A stretch of DNA of 64,000 nt from Cyrtodaria siliqua (GCA_037043455.1 JAWPHD010010313.1:1-64000), one strand, 5' to 3'; numbered from the stretch's first letter, positions 51,601-60,678 are shown. The notes: a model not told the origin generated them from the letters alone. Made by a program: numbers and translations.

Positions 51601-52150
51601 ATCTGAATCCAATTTCCAACTCTATTTACAATTTACTCACGTGCTTTATTTAACACCTCTACTATTTCATTTTCGGTTAATATTGTTGCCGCATTAGAAT
51701 TAAAGTAAGCTGTTTTGTATACGTTTACATAATCTTTTCCTTTGTCTCCGATTACTGTTTTTTTTAAAGTAAGTTTTGCGCATATAAAATCGATTCAAGC
51801 TAACCAGTAGGCCTTATTGCCTACTGACCGTTCCAAGTCGGTAACCCTGTCTTCACCACCCTTTCTGTTGTTTTTTGTCTCTTTCATTGTAGTTTCAAGT
51901 CCTTATTTGCAGTACAGTGCGGACCTACGATGCCACATACTTTCGGACGCTATGGTTTCTATAGGACCCTATATATCATTTTGCATCAACACTTAATTTA
52001 AAACTGCCTGTTTTTCTAAATTCCGTTTTAAGAAATTCCACAACACTTGATTGTGTTTTCTACAGTTGAGTGAGCGGATCATTACTAACAACATTTACTT
52101 TAAAAACATTGCTATACTGTTTTTGGGATGTTTCAATTTCTCGGATACAC
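48614..52150 (-). pseudogene. pPolB: Polinton protein-primed DNA polymerase B, decayed
   Basis: This is the replicative polymerase of a Polinton/Maverick. Going 5' to 3' on the minus strand: an N-terminal part (about 52,150-51,990, then 51,770-51,300, with GSGWIIETLD), exonuclease motif I (FVIYADFEA, near 50,950), exonuclease II (FHNLRGYDSHFIMQ, 50,483), a conserved segment (FERFKETKLPGKDSFYS, 50,205), polymerase motif A (YLDANNLYGWAMSQ, near 49,780), a frame-broken motif B (near 49,320) and motif C near 49,060. Motif C reads FTDTHSL where DTDS is expected, so a catalytic Asp is lost. The C-terminus runs to a TAA at 48,614-48,616. More than eight frame breaks and one repeat insertion (51.8 kb) show an old inactive copy. 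Confidence 0.92.
51795..51975 (+). mobile_element. Dispersed SINE-like repeat, copy 2, inside the polymerase gene
   Basis: It shares 'actgaccgttccaag' and neighbouring words with 16,985-17,230. It separates two pieces of the polymerase N-terminal region, so it entered after the Polinton. I found no clean target duplication. Confidence 0.55.
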
Positions 52151-52196
52151 GTTATATATTATTACAAGAGCCTAATTAAATAAAAAAATAATTTAT

Positions 52197-52415
52197 TTAA
52201 CTTTTATTTTCATCACTATCAGTAACCTCACCAGAAACCTCATCTGAAAGAACATTTAGTTTATCCAAGAGCATCTCTAAGTATTTCCAAAAGCATTTTG
52301 AGTCAAGGAATCTATTATCTACCATCTGACTTATTTTTACATGATATTTGCAATATCTATTAAAATGAACAGTTATAAGATTACCATCATCTGTTAGTGA
52401 TTTTATTTTTGTCAT
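52197..52415 (-). CDS. Small Polinton-associated protein of unknown function (72 aa)
   Basis: An intact 72-codon frame from ATG at 52,415, just upstream of the polymerase remains on the same strand. It is mixed helical with an acidic tail (EVSGEVTDSDENKS). No family recognised. It may be a fragment of a larger gene; the spacing suggests it belongs to the Polinton. Confidence 0.4.
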   Translation of the reverse strand: MTKIKSLTDDGNLITVHFNRYCKYHVKISQMVDNRFLDSKCFWKYLEMLLDKLNVLSDEVSGEVTDSDENKS

Positions 52416-52459
52416 GTGTTTGCGATAGTTTATTCATCATCAGACACGACCCGCCGTGG

Positions 52460-52621
52460 TCATTTGGCGCTCGCCTGGCCCGCCTTCCCAGTCTCCTTTT
52501 TTCCAGATGTTGCGCTCTTCGCCTTCCTCTTAACTGCCAAAGCATCTCTCCGTGCTTTCCCTCTACCAGACATTGCTGTCAGTTCGCCGATGGTCTTAAA
52601 TTGTCTGAGATTTGATGACAT
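52460..52621 (-). CDS. Small basic protein with histone-like SGRGK motif
   Basis: The frame runs from ATG at 52,621 (53 codons) or from an internal ATG at 52,573 (37 codons); upstream in-frame codons extend to 52,702. The C-terminal part starts MSGRGKARRD and is rich in Lys, Arg, Ala and Ser. SGRGK is also the N-terminus of histones H4 and H2A, but there is no histone fold. A DNA-condensing core protein, as used by adenovirus-like virions, is one possibility. The segment is clearly more GC-rich (over 50%) than the AT-rich genes around it, so later acquisition or a non-coding GC island are alternatives. Confidence 0.4.
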   Translation of the reverse strand: MSSNLRQFKTIGELTAMSGRGKARRDALAVKRKAKSATSGKKETGKAGQASAK

Positions 52622-52735
52622 TTTTAACAGAATTCCCAGAAAATAACCTGATATTCTGTGTAAACCGGAAATAAAGGGAACCGGAGGTAGAATTATCTTC
52701 ACGTAACTGATCCACTGCGCAGCGAGTTAACACAA

Positions 52736-53164
52736 TTAGGATGAAAGTACCGACACTACAAAATTCAATTTGTTACAAAAATAAAGTGAACCAATAATCT
52801 TTCTTATTTTTTTAACAAGATTGATTATATGAGGCTTTTTCAACTTACTGGTTAATTCATTTTTTAAAGCCTCAACATGTTTGACTACTGCATTTATTTG
52901 TTTTACATTAAACATTTCAATTTGTTTTAACGTCAGATCTGTTACACCTTTTAAAGCAGCATTATACTTAGTTTTAGTTTTTAAAGCCCAATCTTCTTTA
53001 AAGGTTGCAATATTACCTGCCAACTGGTTCATGTGAATTCCCTCAAACAGTTGGATATCCTTAATTGTCTCAACCAAAAGAGTCTGCCCATAAGCAGCTA
53101 CTTTTTCTTAAACTTTTTTCTCCTCGTCAAAGTGCTTTCTTTCTTCTTCTGCATAACTTCCCAT
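52736..53164 (-). pseudogene. Polinton-associated helical protein, one nonsense codon
   Basis: Starting at ATG 53,164 (MGSYAEEERKHFDEEKK), the frame is open for about 142 codons except for a TAA about 19 codons in. The predicted product is strongly helical and charged (KEDWALKTKTKYNAAL..., LTLKQIEMFNVKQ...). The start codon follows ATAATCTATAATAT, the TATA-like run seen at other genes of the element. Function unknown; a coiled-coil structural protein is plausible. Confidence 0.55.
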
Positions 53165-53190
53165 ATATTATAGATTATATCATATTTAGT

Positions 53191-53346
53191 TTAACCAGAA
53201 TTAACAATAATATCAATCCCCTGCTTTAGCAAAATACTATAGTAAAGAATAAAAGCAGCCTCGGTTGAAAGAATATAAGTTGCCTCTGAAATTTGTTTTT
53301 TACAAAAAGCATGCAACCTGTTTATATCCGGGGTTTTATTTTCCAT
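53191..53346 (-). CDS. Short frame (51 aa) of unknown function
   Basis: From ATG 53,346 (MENKTPDINRLHAFCKKQ) to TAA at 53,191-53,193. It contains a hydrophobic stretch (AAFILYYSILL). It lies between two Polinton genes on the same strand and may be a genuine small gene or a piece of one. Confidence 0.35.
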   Translation of the reverse strand: MENKTPDINRLHAFCKKQISEATYILSTEAAFILYYSILLKQGIDIIVNSG

Positions 53347-53497
53347 GGTAATTGTAGTTGTTGTTTCATGGTTATAATTCTTTTAGTCAGATCTTGAAAG
53401 TTTGTAAAAACTATTAACTATTGTCAAGTTTACCCATATCTTCAAAATAAACCGTTTGGGCATATAAAGTTTTTGATTTCCTTTTCTACTTGTTCCA

Positions 53498-53565
53498 TTA
53501 TAAAATTACGTAAGATAATATTTTTTAAGCCTTATTTAAATATATCATTCTATAGTATAATATAA
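53498..53565. promoter_or_regulatory. Candidate divergent promoter between minus and plus genes
   Basis: Only about 66 bases separate a minus-strand ATG (53,498, MEQVEK...) from the plus-strand ATG at 53,565. Both ATGs directly follow TATA-like runs: TAATTTTATA before the minus one and TATAGTATAATATA before the plus one. The pattern resembles late promoters of large DNA viruses but is inferred by eye in AT-rich DNA. Confidence 0.4.
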
Positions 53566-54206
53566 TGAATTGCAAATATTGTATTTTTTTTTTAGATATT
53601 ATTGATCCTCCTGGGCGTGCACAGATTGTATCTTATTTTACATAATAAAAAAAAAAGAAGCTTTGGAAATATTGTACCAGAGCCAAGCTGTGTTACAAGT
53701 GTACTTATGCATGTGTGAATTGCAATGATACTTGTGAAGTTTTCGACAACGAGCGTATTTGCCGTAATTGTGGCACTCACAACGGTTACAATCTTATTGC
53801 AGGTTACAACTGCAACCGAAAGAAAACTATGTACCGCAAAAAGTACCATTTAGATAAATACTTAGTAGTCTATGATTTGTCTTCTAAAAATAGACAAAGA
53901 TTTGAAGATTTGTTTTACAAAATTGTAAAGGTTTTGAATAAAATAGAGGGTCGAAAAATATCAATCAAATTTGAATATATTTTCCAGAAAATATTTAAAA
54001 TATTAAAAATAGAAACAGAAACAAAACCGATTAAAACAAAATCAACCAGAGAAAAGTATGATAGGATATGGAAACAAGTTGAAAAAAGATTTACGACTGA
54101 ACGCCATGACCGTTTAACCTCTACTAGCTTAATTTCCATTAAACTTGAACCTTTTCATATACATTTCCAGAGGTTCTGTAAAGATATCATTTTTTTGAAT
54201 CTTTAA
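53565..54206 (+). pseudogene. Cysteine-rich protein, candidate VLTF3-like late transcription factor
   Basis: ATG at 53,565 opens MNCKYC and DPPGRAQIV; a frameshift near 53,645 (poly-A run) leads to the main frame, open to 54,206. It contains many Cys: CYKCTYACVNCNDTC, then CRNCG, consistent with zinc ribbons. It is followed by MYRKKYHLDKYL and helices (RQRFEDLFYKIVKVLNKI, KIFKILKI). A zinc ribbon, then Y-R-K-x-x-H, then helices resembles the poxvirus-type VLTF3 family of large DNA viruses. This is motif resemblance only; a generic zinc-binding DNA-element protein is the alternative. It faces the minus-strand genes across a short divergent promoter. Confidence 0.5.
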
Positions 54207-54447
54207 TATTTTATTAAAGGTAATTCTAATTATCTCTTCATCATTTTATAGTCCTGTTGTTGTTTGGACATATGATAGAAGTTGTTTAAAACTCCTATGA
54301 TGTGTTCTTAACAAAACCGTTTTTTCTGCTGTTCTAGAACAATAGCAACTGCTGGTGGAATTGCACCAACTACAGCTATGAAAACAGGAACTGTCGGAAC
54401 TAGTGCCAGAACAACAGTACTGTCACAAAATGTCACGGGTAGAGCGT

Positions 54448-55213
54448 TAAGACTACATATCAGTATGTTTTAGATCTGAAGGAGAAACTAGAGGAGACTT
54501 GTAAGATAGCTCAAAGTCAGTTAGTTAACGCAAGTACCAAGTATAAACGGTACTATGACCAGAAAGCTAGAGCTAGGAAGTTTAAGATAGATGACCAGGT
54601 GTTACTGTTACTCCCGATCGACAATAACAAGTTGTTATTACAATGGAAAGGTCCGTTTTACGTTAGAGGGATAGTGAACACTATAGATTACCGTATCGAG
54701 ATAAACGGAAAGTTAAAGACCTTTCATGCGAATATGCTGAAAGAGTATATCAGTAGAACCGATAATGTGCAACAAGGGGTGTTAACCGTAGTTAATGTTG
54801 CAGTTATTGAGGATAGTGAGGAAGACAGTAGTGAGGACACTAGTCCCATGTATTTTCCCACTAGTGTAGGTAAGGAGACAGCAGCCGATGTAGACATATC
54901 GGGCATGCTTAGTGTAGCAGAGAAACGAGAGGTAAGTCCATAAGACTCTGAGTGTAGGACTGTTCGGTCCGATAAGTCGAGACCAACAGAGGTAGTGCAG
55001 TGTAGCCTTAAGCACACTTTAGCAAAGCCGATTAGGGAAACGAGAGACCCTACTCCATTTCGCAAACAGTATACTGGTAATGCGATGGATGCCATGTGTA
55101 AAGTTGGAGTTCTGGTAGTGGCAGGAAGTAGTGTTATTAGCAACAGTAGAGTCGGTGTAATAGACCGAGGAAAGGACAATATTGGGGCAGACTATTTAAG
55201 TCGCCGCACATAA
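54448..55213 (+). pseudogene. Gypsy pol remnant: integrase C-terminus, RT start, RNase H end
   Basis: One frame runs through with a single TAA (54,941-54,943). It starts in the integrase C-terminal region (KYKRYYDQKARARKFKIDD) and the GPY/F module (LLLPIDNNKLLLQWKGPF, about 54,600-54,660). It continues into a segment resembling the start of a gypsy reverse transcriptase and ends GKDNIGADYLSR, the usual end of gypsy RNase H. RT and RNase H cores are deleted. Integrase before RT/RNase H is the Gmr1-like gene order; ordinary Ty3/gypsy elements have integrase last. Confidence 0.75.
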
Positions 55214-55498
55214 TGACCGGTTTAATACAATAGTGTATTGCAGTGTATTGTACAATAGTAGTATATGTTACGACAGGGTAGTGTACAATTGTAGAATAGT
55301 GTTGAAATTGTAATTACATATTATAGTTAAGTTATAACCTCAGTAGTAATAGTTAACATACTCAAGCGATTGAGCGATCAGCTTGTACGTTTTGTCGCTC
55401 ATTTGCTCCGAAGAATTAATAGTTTCTTAACGTGTAAATATTAATTATCATTTTGTTGAATTTTAAAAGTGTAGCACTTTCTTTAAGTGGGGAGATGT

Positions 55499-57215
55499 TG
55501 TCACAAAATGTCACGGGTAGAGCGTATTGGTCGTTCATAGCTCTTGTAAGTTATCGGTTACACAAAAATTCTATTGTTCGAGTTGAAACAATTTCACAAT
55601 ATTCATGATCTATTCATGTAACACGTAAAAGCGTGCACATTTTAAGTGGCCGCCAGAGAGGCCGTGTCATAAGTTTAGTTTTGTGCTAATGCATGTAAAC
55701 GTATAGGTATATTTTCCTTAAACGGCAAAATTGTATAAGGGGCCTCTCCTGTAGATTCAATACTGCAGATTTAGCCACGTTTGTCACGGACTGAACGGGG
55801 GAAATAATGATTTGGGCGTAATGTTTGCTATAAAACCCATTGTCTTCTAGCTCTCGCCGGGATCATCGATAGTACATTGTTGGAACAGAGATTGGACGGC
55901 AAATTTCATAGGCAACATGTGGTTAGTAGTTTTATTAAACTTTTATCGTATATTTGTATTCAGTGGGCGGCGCCATCTTGTTTGGCGGTTACGACATCCG
56001 GTTAGCATTGATGTTTCTCAAACATAACTTTAGACTAGCATATGATTTTGAAGTTACTTTATTAGATGTAATTATTGTAATTGATCATTAATTGTAAAAC
56101 AATATTAATTTGATAACAGTGGATAATAGGTGCATTAGTTAACGTTGGCGTATAACTCAGTGATTGTAATACACGATTGTTAACATTAGTTAACAATGAG
56201 ATGAGTGACAAGAATAAATGTTCGACGCGTATGCATAGCGTTGAATAATGTGGTCATTAGTTGACATGCGTGCATGCATAACTCAGTGAGTGTAATATAT
56301 GAGTAATTTGATCATGTTTATATTACATGTATTAGGGGCATTGATTAACAGCGACGTACATAGCGTATACATGGCGTTGTAGAATATGTATACATTGCTA
56401 TTCATCATTAGTAATATATGAGTAATTTGATCATGTTTATATTACATGTATTAGGGGCATTGATTAACAGCGACGTACATAGCGTATACATGGCGTTGTA
56501 GAATATGTATACAATGCTACTCATTATTAGTACAGCTTGCATATATTGATTGAATAATGATTTGTTTTGGTAATAATTATGCAAGATTGTTATGTTTGTC
56601 AACCGACATCTAAAACGTATGTATAATTACAGCCTAAGCCATCCAGGATATAAGCCATCCAGGGTTGGAGTAAGCCATCTAGGTTTGGATATCCAGGAGT
56701 GGAGCTAAGCTTCCACGATTAACGTTACAAGCGGTGGAGACGGTCCCCGTACCTGCGCAGCCAGGTTTTACTAACGACAACCCCCGGGACACAAGGTGGG
56801 CCCGTTACCAATCCTCACTGGAGGAATATCACTCACAATCTCAGTGGAGGTTAACTATCATTGCTTCGCGTCATCAACCCTTACAGAAGGCATTTGATGA
56901 CAATCATCCATTGAATTCGCGCATCATCATCTTCATGAGCTCTCGCGCATCACAGTTATTGCGCTAGATCAACATTGTTATAGCTTTAACAACACTTTAG
57001 TGTCTTAGACATTCAGTATTTATAACAATACTAAGAACGTCTTAAACGTTCATGAGAACATTCTTTTCATAGTTCATTTGTGTATTCGCTTGTTTTTTTA
57101 GATTATTGTGTATATATTAAACATATTTTAAAAGTTGCATTAAACTTATGTAAATGCATTCACCGTCATTGCTTCTTTCCTGAGTTAGCCCAACCACTAA
57201 GGTCATCCTGTGACA
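55499..57215 (+). repeat. Complete 3' LTR of the gypsy element (1,717 bp)
   Basis: It runs TGTCACAAAATGTCACGGG to CCTGTGACA. A 119-bp direct duplication lies inside it (units starting 56,292 and 56,411). A 77-codon frame at 56,734-56,967 is not recognised and may be incidental. Confidence 0.8.
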
Positions 57216-57324
57216 AGTACAGCCGATTAATCCGCTGATAACCTGTAATGTTGTGCTTATTCTCCCATAAACTTTATAGCTGTGTCTGTACGCGTCAAGT
57301 TATCAATTAATTCTTCTTTGGTTT

Positions 57325-58787
57325 TCATGTATAATTACAGTTAGACAATAATTTAATCAAAATATTCAGAAAATAGTTGCTTATGATTTTGGGTGATATT
57401 TTACCTATTTTTAATAATTCATCGATTATGCTAATACCTTTATTTATTAACTGTGGACTATTATTTCCTGATTCGATACTTCCGCATACTAACTCCAGAT
57501 CATTAACCAAATCATTAGGACTATTGTTATAATCAACATCAGCATAACCTCCTAAAATCTTTTTGAACTTTGAAGAACCTTTGTGATTTGGTAAATCAGA
57601 TAATTCTGTTAGTTCCTTAAAAGCATTTTGAGAGAGCTTTGAATAAGTTTTTTATTATTGTAACGCTTTGTTATGAAGTCTACAACATCAGCATCTACTT
57701 TTAGGTCTAGCACAACTGCTTCTCCTTGTTTAGCAATAAGTTTGTGATGACCAACAAGCTTAGGTAAATCAATTTGTAACATTCCATAGTGATCATCTTT
57801 GTCGAATTTGTAGAAATTTTTATTTTGTTGTAATCCTTCCCCTGGAAAAACAGGAGCATGCTACTCCATACTTCTAATAAATACTGATAAAGGTGATCCT
57901 TTGGGAGCAACAGACACAATAAAGAGAATAAAGCAGCAGACTCGGTTTTATTGAGTCTGTTCATGAGAAGTAATGAAATAAGCAACACCTCTCACGCCCC
58001 CTAGCACCGGCTTAAGCGGTATTCTACTTCAAAGCCACCTATATTGGGCTCGTTGGTCCCAAAGGACCAGTACAAATAACACTACCGATTCGTAGCACGG
58101 GGAGACTTTTTACAGCCGCCACACTGCACTAAACGAACGCTAGTGTGAATGTCAATAAATACTGATAAAGTCTGTCTCTGTAATGCTGTAATCCGTCAGT
58201 CTCTCTTTGTAAAGTCACTCTGCGTTGTTCAAGAGTTTCCTTCTGCTCGGTATTTGTTTCTTTATTTGTCTTTTTGGTTAGAGCAGCTTTAGAACTTCCG
58301 ATTCTCATGATTTGCATACCAACATCTGTAATTGATTCATCTCTATCACCCGTAATTAGTTTTGATGGTAATGGTAGGTTATATTTATGTAGGACACTGT
58401 ATCAATTCCAGCATCTATATTTGCAGTAAGTATTTCTGGCGCAGGCTCTGCTGTATCAATTCCAGCATCTATTTCTGGCGTAGGCTCTGCTGCATCAAAT
58501 ACATGAGGTAATCCCCGGTATGCCTCATGTTCTTGTACTTCCTCGCCTATTGCTGCTGGAAGAGCGGCTAATTGCCGACTTATTTTCGGAAGAGAAACTA
58601 ACTGCTCGGTTAGCTGTTCTGACTGATTTTTTATTTCGCTAGTTACAGGGTAAAATATTTCTTTGTACAAATCACGACTAGCTCCTTTTTCTAGTCTTCT
58701 TTGAGTAACTTTATTCTCGTATTCTTTAACAAGCTCACTCGCTTTTTGCTTTTTTTCTGCTAATATTTTCCATTTTAACAAAGACAT
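57325..58787 (-). pseudogene. Polinton gene of ~395 codons (coiled coil), disrupted
   Basis: It starts at ATG 58,787 (MSLLKWKILAEKKQKA) after the run TTTTATATTATAC. The order is: a charged helical N-terminus; a low-complexity segment with two Glu/Ala/Pro-rich repeats near 58,380-58,500 (AEPxPEI..AGIDT); a frameshift near 58,375; a coiled coil (KETLEQRRVTLQRETDGL, near 58,220). After a 261-bp insertion it continues in changing frames with IDLPKLVGHHKL and DFITKRYN, and ends KLLSNCNYT with TGA at 57,325. This resembles an uncharacterised conserved Polinton protein, perhaps structural. The two Ala/Pro repeats look like a recent short tandem duplication. Confidence 0.6.
57893..58153. mobile_element. 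261-bp retroposon with exact 17-bp target duplication
   Basis: AATAAATACTGATAAAG flanks the insert at 57,876-57,892 and 58,154-58,170, so the duplicated host sequence is Polinton coding sequence. Inside is a hairpin (CAGACTC..GAGTCTG near 57,950) and a second imperfect one, related in layout to the repeats at 47.3 and 58.8 kb. The long duplication points to LINE-type mobilisation of a SINE. Confidence 0.75.
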
Positions 58788-58803
58788 GTATAATATAAAA
58801 AAG

Positions 58804-58920
58804 AGTATGATAATGGACCTTTGGAAACGGCCGAAAACGACACATACGAAATATTGCAGTCTCAGTTTGATTGAGACTTTTCATGAGCGGTATTGAAATA
58901 TGCTAGCTACCGCTCACGCC
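58804..58920 (-). mobile_element. Structured dispersed repeat, copy 2
   Basis: It is the inverted copy of 47,266-47,390, with the hairpins AGTCTC..GAGACT (58,859-58,880) and TGAGCGGTA..TACCGCTCA. It lies between the divergent genes at 58,787 and about 58,930 and has probably replaced the start region of the plus-strand gene. Confidence 0.65.
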
Positions 58921-58926
58921 CTCTAG

Positions 58927-59541
58927 TCCCGGGTTGAGCAGAACTCAATATTCATAAAATCACTAGTACACAATTTTAACTATAATGAAATAGCCTTTTT
59001 GAAACAGTTGAATCAAAAATCTGATAGTCGACACACAGCAATTTTTGGTATAATTGATGAGTTGAGAGAAAAAGTAGACTATTTAGGCCGGACTTTACTA
59101 TTTGAATATACAATAGATTGAATAAGCATTATTCAAGATTATGGCAGGAGTACTAATAGTGATAATCTTTTTGTATCATACCCGACGCAAAAAACACTTG
59201 AAAGATCCGGGCGTTTACAAGATTTTCTCTGGGCGTTTACTTTTACAGTCAATCCACTTATAAAAGGTGAAGAATATTATAAAAAACTTAATTCAGATTC
59301 TTTTGAAATTCTTAAAGAAGGCCGTTACGTATTTGAAATAGATTTTACTTATACAGGAGCAGATATAGAACAATTCTTGGTTTATTCGTCACTGGATGAT
59401 GCCAAAAAGCAGCTTCGCCCGATAATAAAAAATGACAAACGAATAGTAAAAGAAACATTTGAATTATATCTCAAACCACCATCTAGTATGGAGTTCAGAT
59501 CATACATAGAATACAACACTTCACAAGTTTTCAAGTTTTAA
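58927..59541 (+). pseudogene. Polinton-associated protein with helical N-terminus and beta-rich C-terminus
   Basis: A frame of about 200 codons ends at TAA 59,539-59,541 and contains one TGA (59,119-59,121). The start was probably lost to the repeat at 58.8-58.92 kb. The N-terminal part is helical (FLKQLNQK, IIDELREKV). The C-terminal part is beta-rich: FLWAFTFTV, EILKEGRYVFEIDFTYTG, VYSSLDD, ETFELYLKP. The GRYVFEI-type strand in a beta sandwich after a helix suggests a fibre or receptor-binding style protein, but this is a guess. It is the first gene of the plus-strand virion block. Confidence 0.5.
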
Positions 59542-59597
59542 AAATCAAGTTTGAAAATGTTTTATATAGGTGATTAATTTTATCCATCCTATATTAT

Positions 59598-60365
59598 ATG
59601 GAACAAAGAATTGTATTATCATCAGAAAAAGCTTCAATAATTAATAGCTCAAATACACCGAGTAATTTTACAACTGTATTTGACAGACCATTAATATTAG
59701 GCAGGAACAAACAGTATGGCATTGGACTCGATAAGATTAATTTCATGACTTACTCGTGGTATAATATTAGTGAAGATTTTAATAACAAAGTGATAAGGTA
59801 TCACAGTGGAAAAGATAAAGATCCAAAAGCTTATTTTTTTACAAATGGAAATTATAGTTATGCTGATATCGATAATTATATAAAAGAAACATTAACTGTA
59901 AACCGTGATTTAACCGATGACTCACCTGTCCCGATACAAAATGGGTTTGATTTATCAAGTTTTACTATCTTAGTTACCATTCATAATAACTTCATGCTTG
60001 ATTTAAGAGAATCAAACTTTCATACTTTAATTGGGTTTGACAAAGATGCAGCTATTAGAGAAACTAAATTTGGAACTATAACACCAAACATAACAAATTC
60101 TATCGATACATTGTATATCCACTGTGACTTGATAAGTATTTCTATTGTTGATGGATCATATGGAGATGTCATTTATGAAATAAGTACAGCTGATCTTACG
60201 AGATCGTATCCTTTTAAAGATAAACCAATAAGAGTCGGGTTCTGTGAAGTAAACGAAACGATCATTAACAGTATTAATATTTACATAACCGATTTCTCCG
60301 GTAAAATTATTAATCTTAATGGTATCCACACATCATTTCAATTTGTTTTGAGGGAATTAATGTAA
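59598..60365 (+). CDS. Minor capsid (penton-like) protein of the Polinton
   Basis: An intact 255-codon frame, the only long gene of the element without a break. ATG 59,598 follows CCTATATTAT. N-terminal strands include VLSSEKASI and FDRPLILG. The C-terminal half has TLYIHCDLIS, DVIYEISTAD and INIYITDFSGKIINLNG, the strand layout seen in single jelly-roll minor capsid proteins of Polintons. Position directly upstream of the major capsid gene supports this. Lack of any stop among ruined neighbours is notable, yet chance or recent decay can explain it. Identification is by pattern and context. Confidence 0.65.
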   Translation: MEQRIVLSSEKASIINSSNTPSNFTTVFDRPLILGRNKQYGIGLDKINFMTYSWYNISEDFNNKVIRYHSGKDKDPKAYFFTNGNYSYADIDNYIKETLTVNRDLTDDSPVPIQNGFDLSSFTILVTIHNNFMLDLRESNFHTLIGFDKDAAIRETKFGTITPNITNSIDTLYIHCDLISISIVDGSYGDVIYEISTADLTRSYPFKDKPIRVGFCEVNETIINSINIYITDFSGKIINLNGIHTSFQFVLRELM

Positions 60366-60375
60366 TACATGTTAT

Positions 60376-60642
60376 ATGGCATGTTTAAAAAACGTTTATG
60401 ACACTAGTACGGGAATATACACTCAAGTTGATCGATTAACTGGAGCTGGCATATTTGACATTTTTACAAAGGTTGGATCAAAGATATTTAGTGAGTCTGT
60501 AAAAACAGCAGGCAAGAAAGCATTAGAAACTGCCGGTAAACAAATCATAGAGAGTGGCTCTAAAAAACTTGGAGATGAAGTAGGAAAAATGGCTGCTGAT
60601 TACTTTCCGGAAGGGGAATTCATGCGAGAATTAATCGAATAA
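60376..60642 (+). CDS. Small amphipathic protein, candidate pVI-like membrane-active protein
   Basis: An intact 88-codon frame, 10 bases after the minor capsid stop, with ATG after ATGTTAT. After MACLKNVYDTSTGIYT comes a glycine-bordered hydrophobic stretch (GAGIFDIFTKVGSKIF) and a run of Lys/Ala/Gly helices (TAGKKALETAGKQIIE). This is the composition of amphipathic membrane-disrupting or virion core peptides; the position between minor and major capsid genes suits a virion protein. No homology claim beyond that. Confidence 0.5.
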   Translation: MACLKNVYDTSTGIYTQVDRLTGAGIFDIFTKVGSKIFSESVKTAGKKALETAGKQIIESGSKKLGDEVGKMAADYFPEGEFMRELIE

Positions 60643-60678
60643 TTAATAGAAAAATAATCTAATTACTAGTAAATATAG

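Larger units (their letters stand above)
54421..57215 (+). mobile_element. Internally deleted Ty3/gypsy LTR retrotransposon
   Basis: It is bounded by the 5-bp duplication AGTAC (54,416-54,420 and 57,216-57,220). The ends are TGTCACA and TGTGACA. Only about 27 bases of the 5' LTR remain (54,421-54,447), joined directly to integrase coding sequence. The 3' LTR is complete (55,499-57,215) and preceded by a purine tract (GTGGGGAGATG). It sits inside a Polinton gene and therefore is the younger element. Confidence 0.85.
54308..57328 (-). pseudogene. Small membrane protein gene split by the gypsy insertion
   Basis: The 5' part (57,328-57,221) starts MKTKEELIDNL; the 3' part (54,420-54,308) ends ...LEQQKKRFC and TAA. 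Removing the retrotransposon and one copy of its 5-bp duplication leaves one frame apart from a single frameshift near 57,258. The 3' half is a long hydrophobic segment (VVLALVPTVPVFIAVVGAI) followed by basic residues, so it is a predicted membrane protein of about 75 aa. Its ATG overlaps the stop of the upstream gene (ATGA at 57,325-57,328). The role is unknown; viral-type elements often carry such small membrane proteins. Confidence 0.55.

Noticed and set aside
52460..52702. Histone H2A or H4 gene
   Set aside because: Only the first five residues after Met match; the histone fold is absent and the frame ends after 53-80 codons.
56734..56967. 77-codon frame within the LTR as a gag fragment
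   Set aside because: It lies inside the LTR, not the internal region, and I see no gag features.
47266..58920. The inverted repeats as Polinton terminal inverted repeats
   Set aside because: The right copy lies inside the Polinton (between divergent genes), with integrase and capsid genes beyond it, so it cannot be the terminus.
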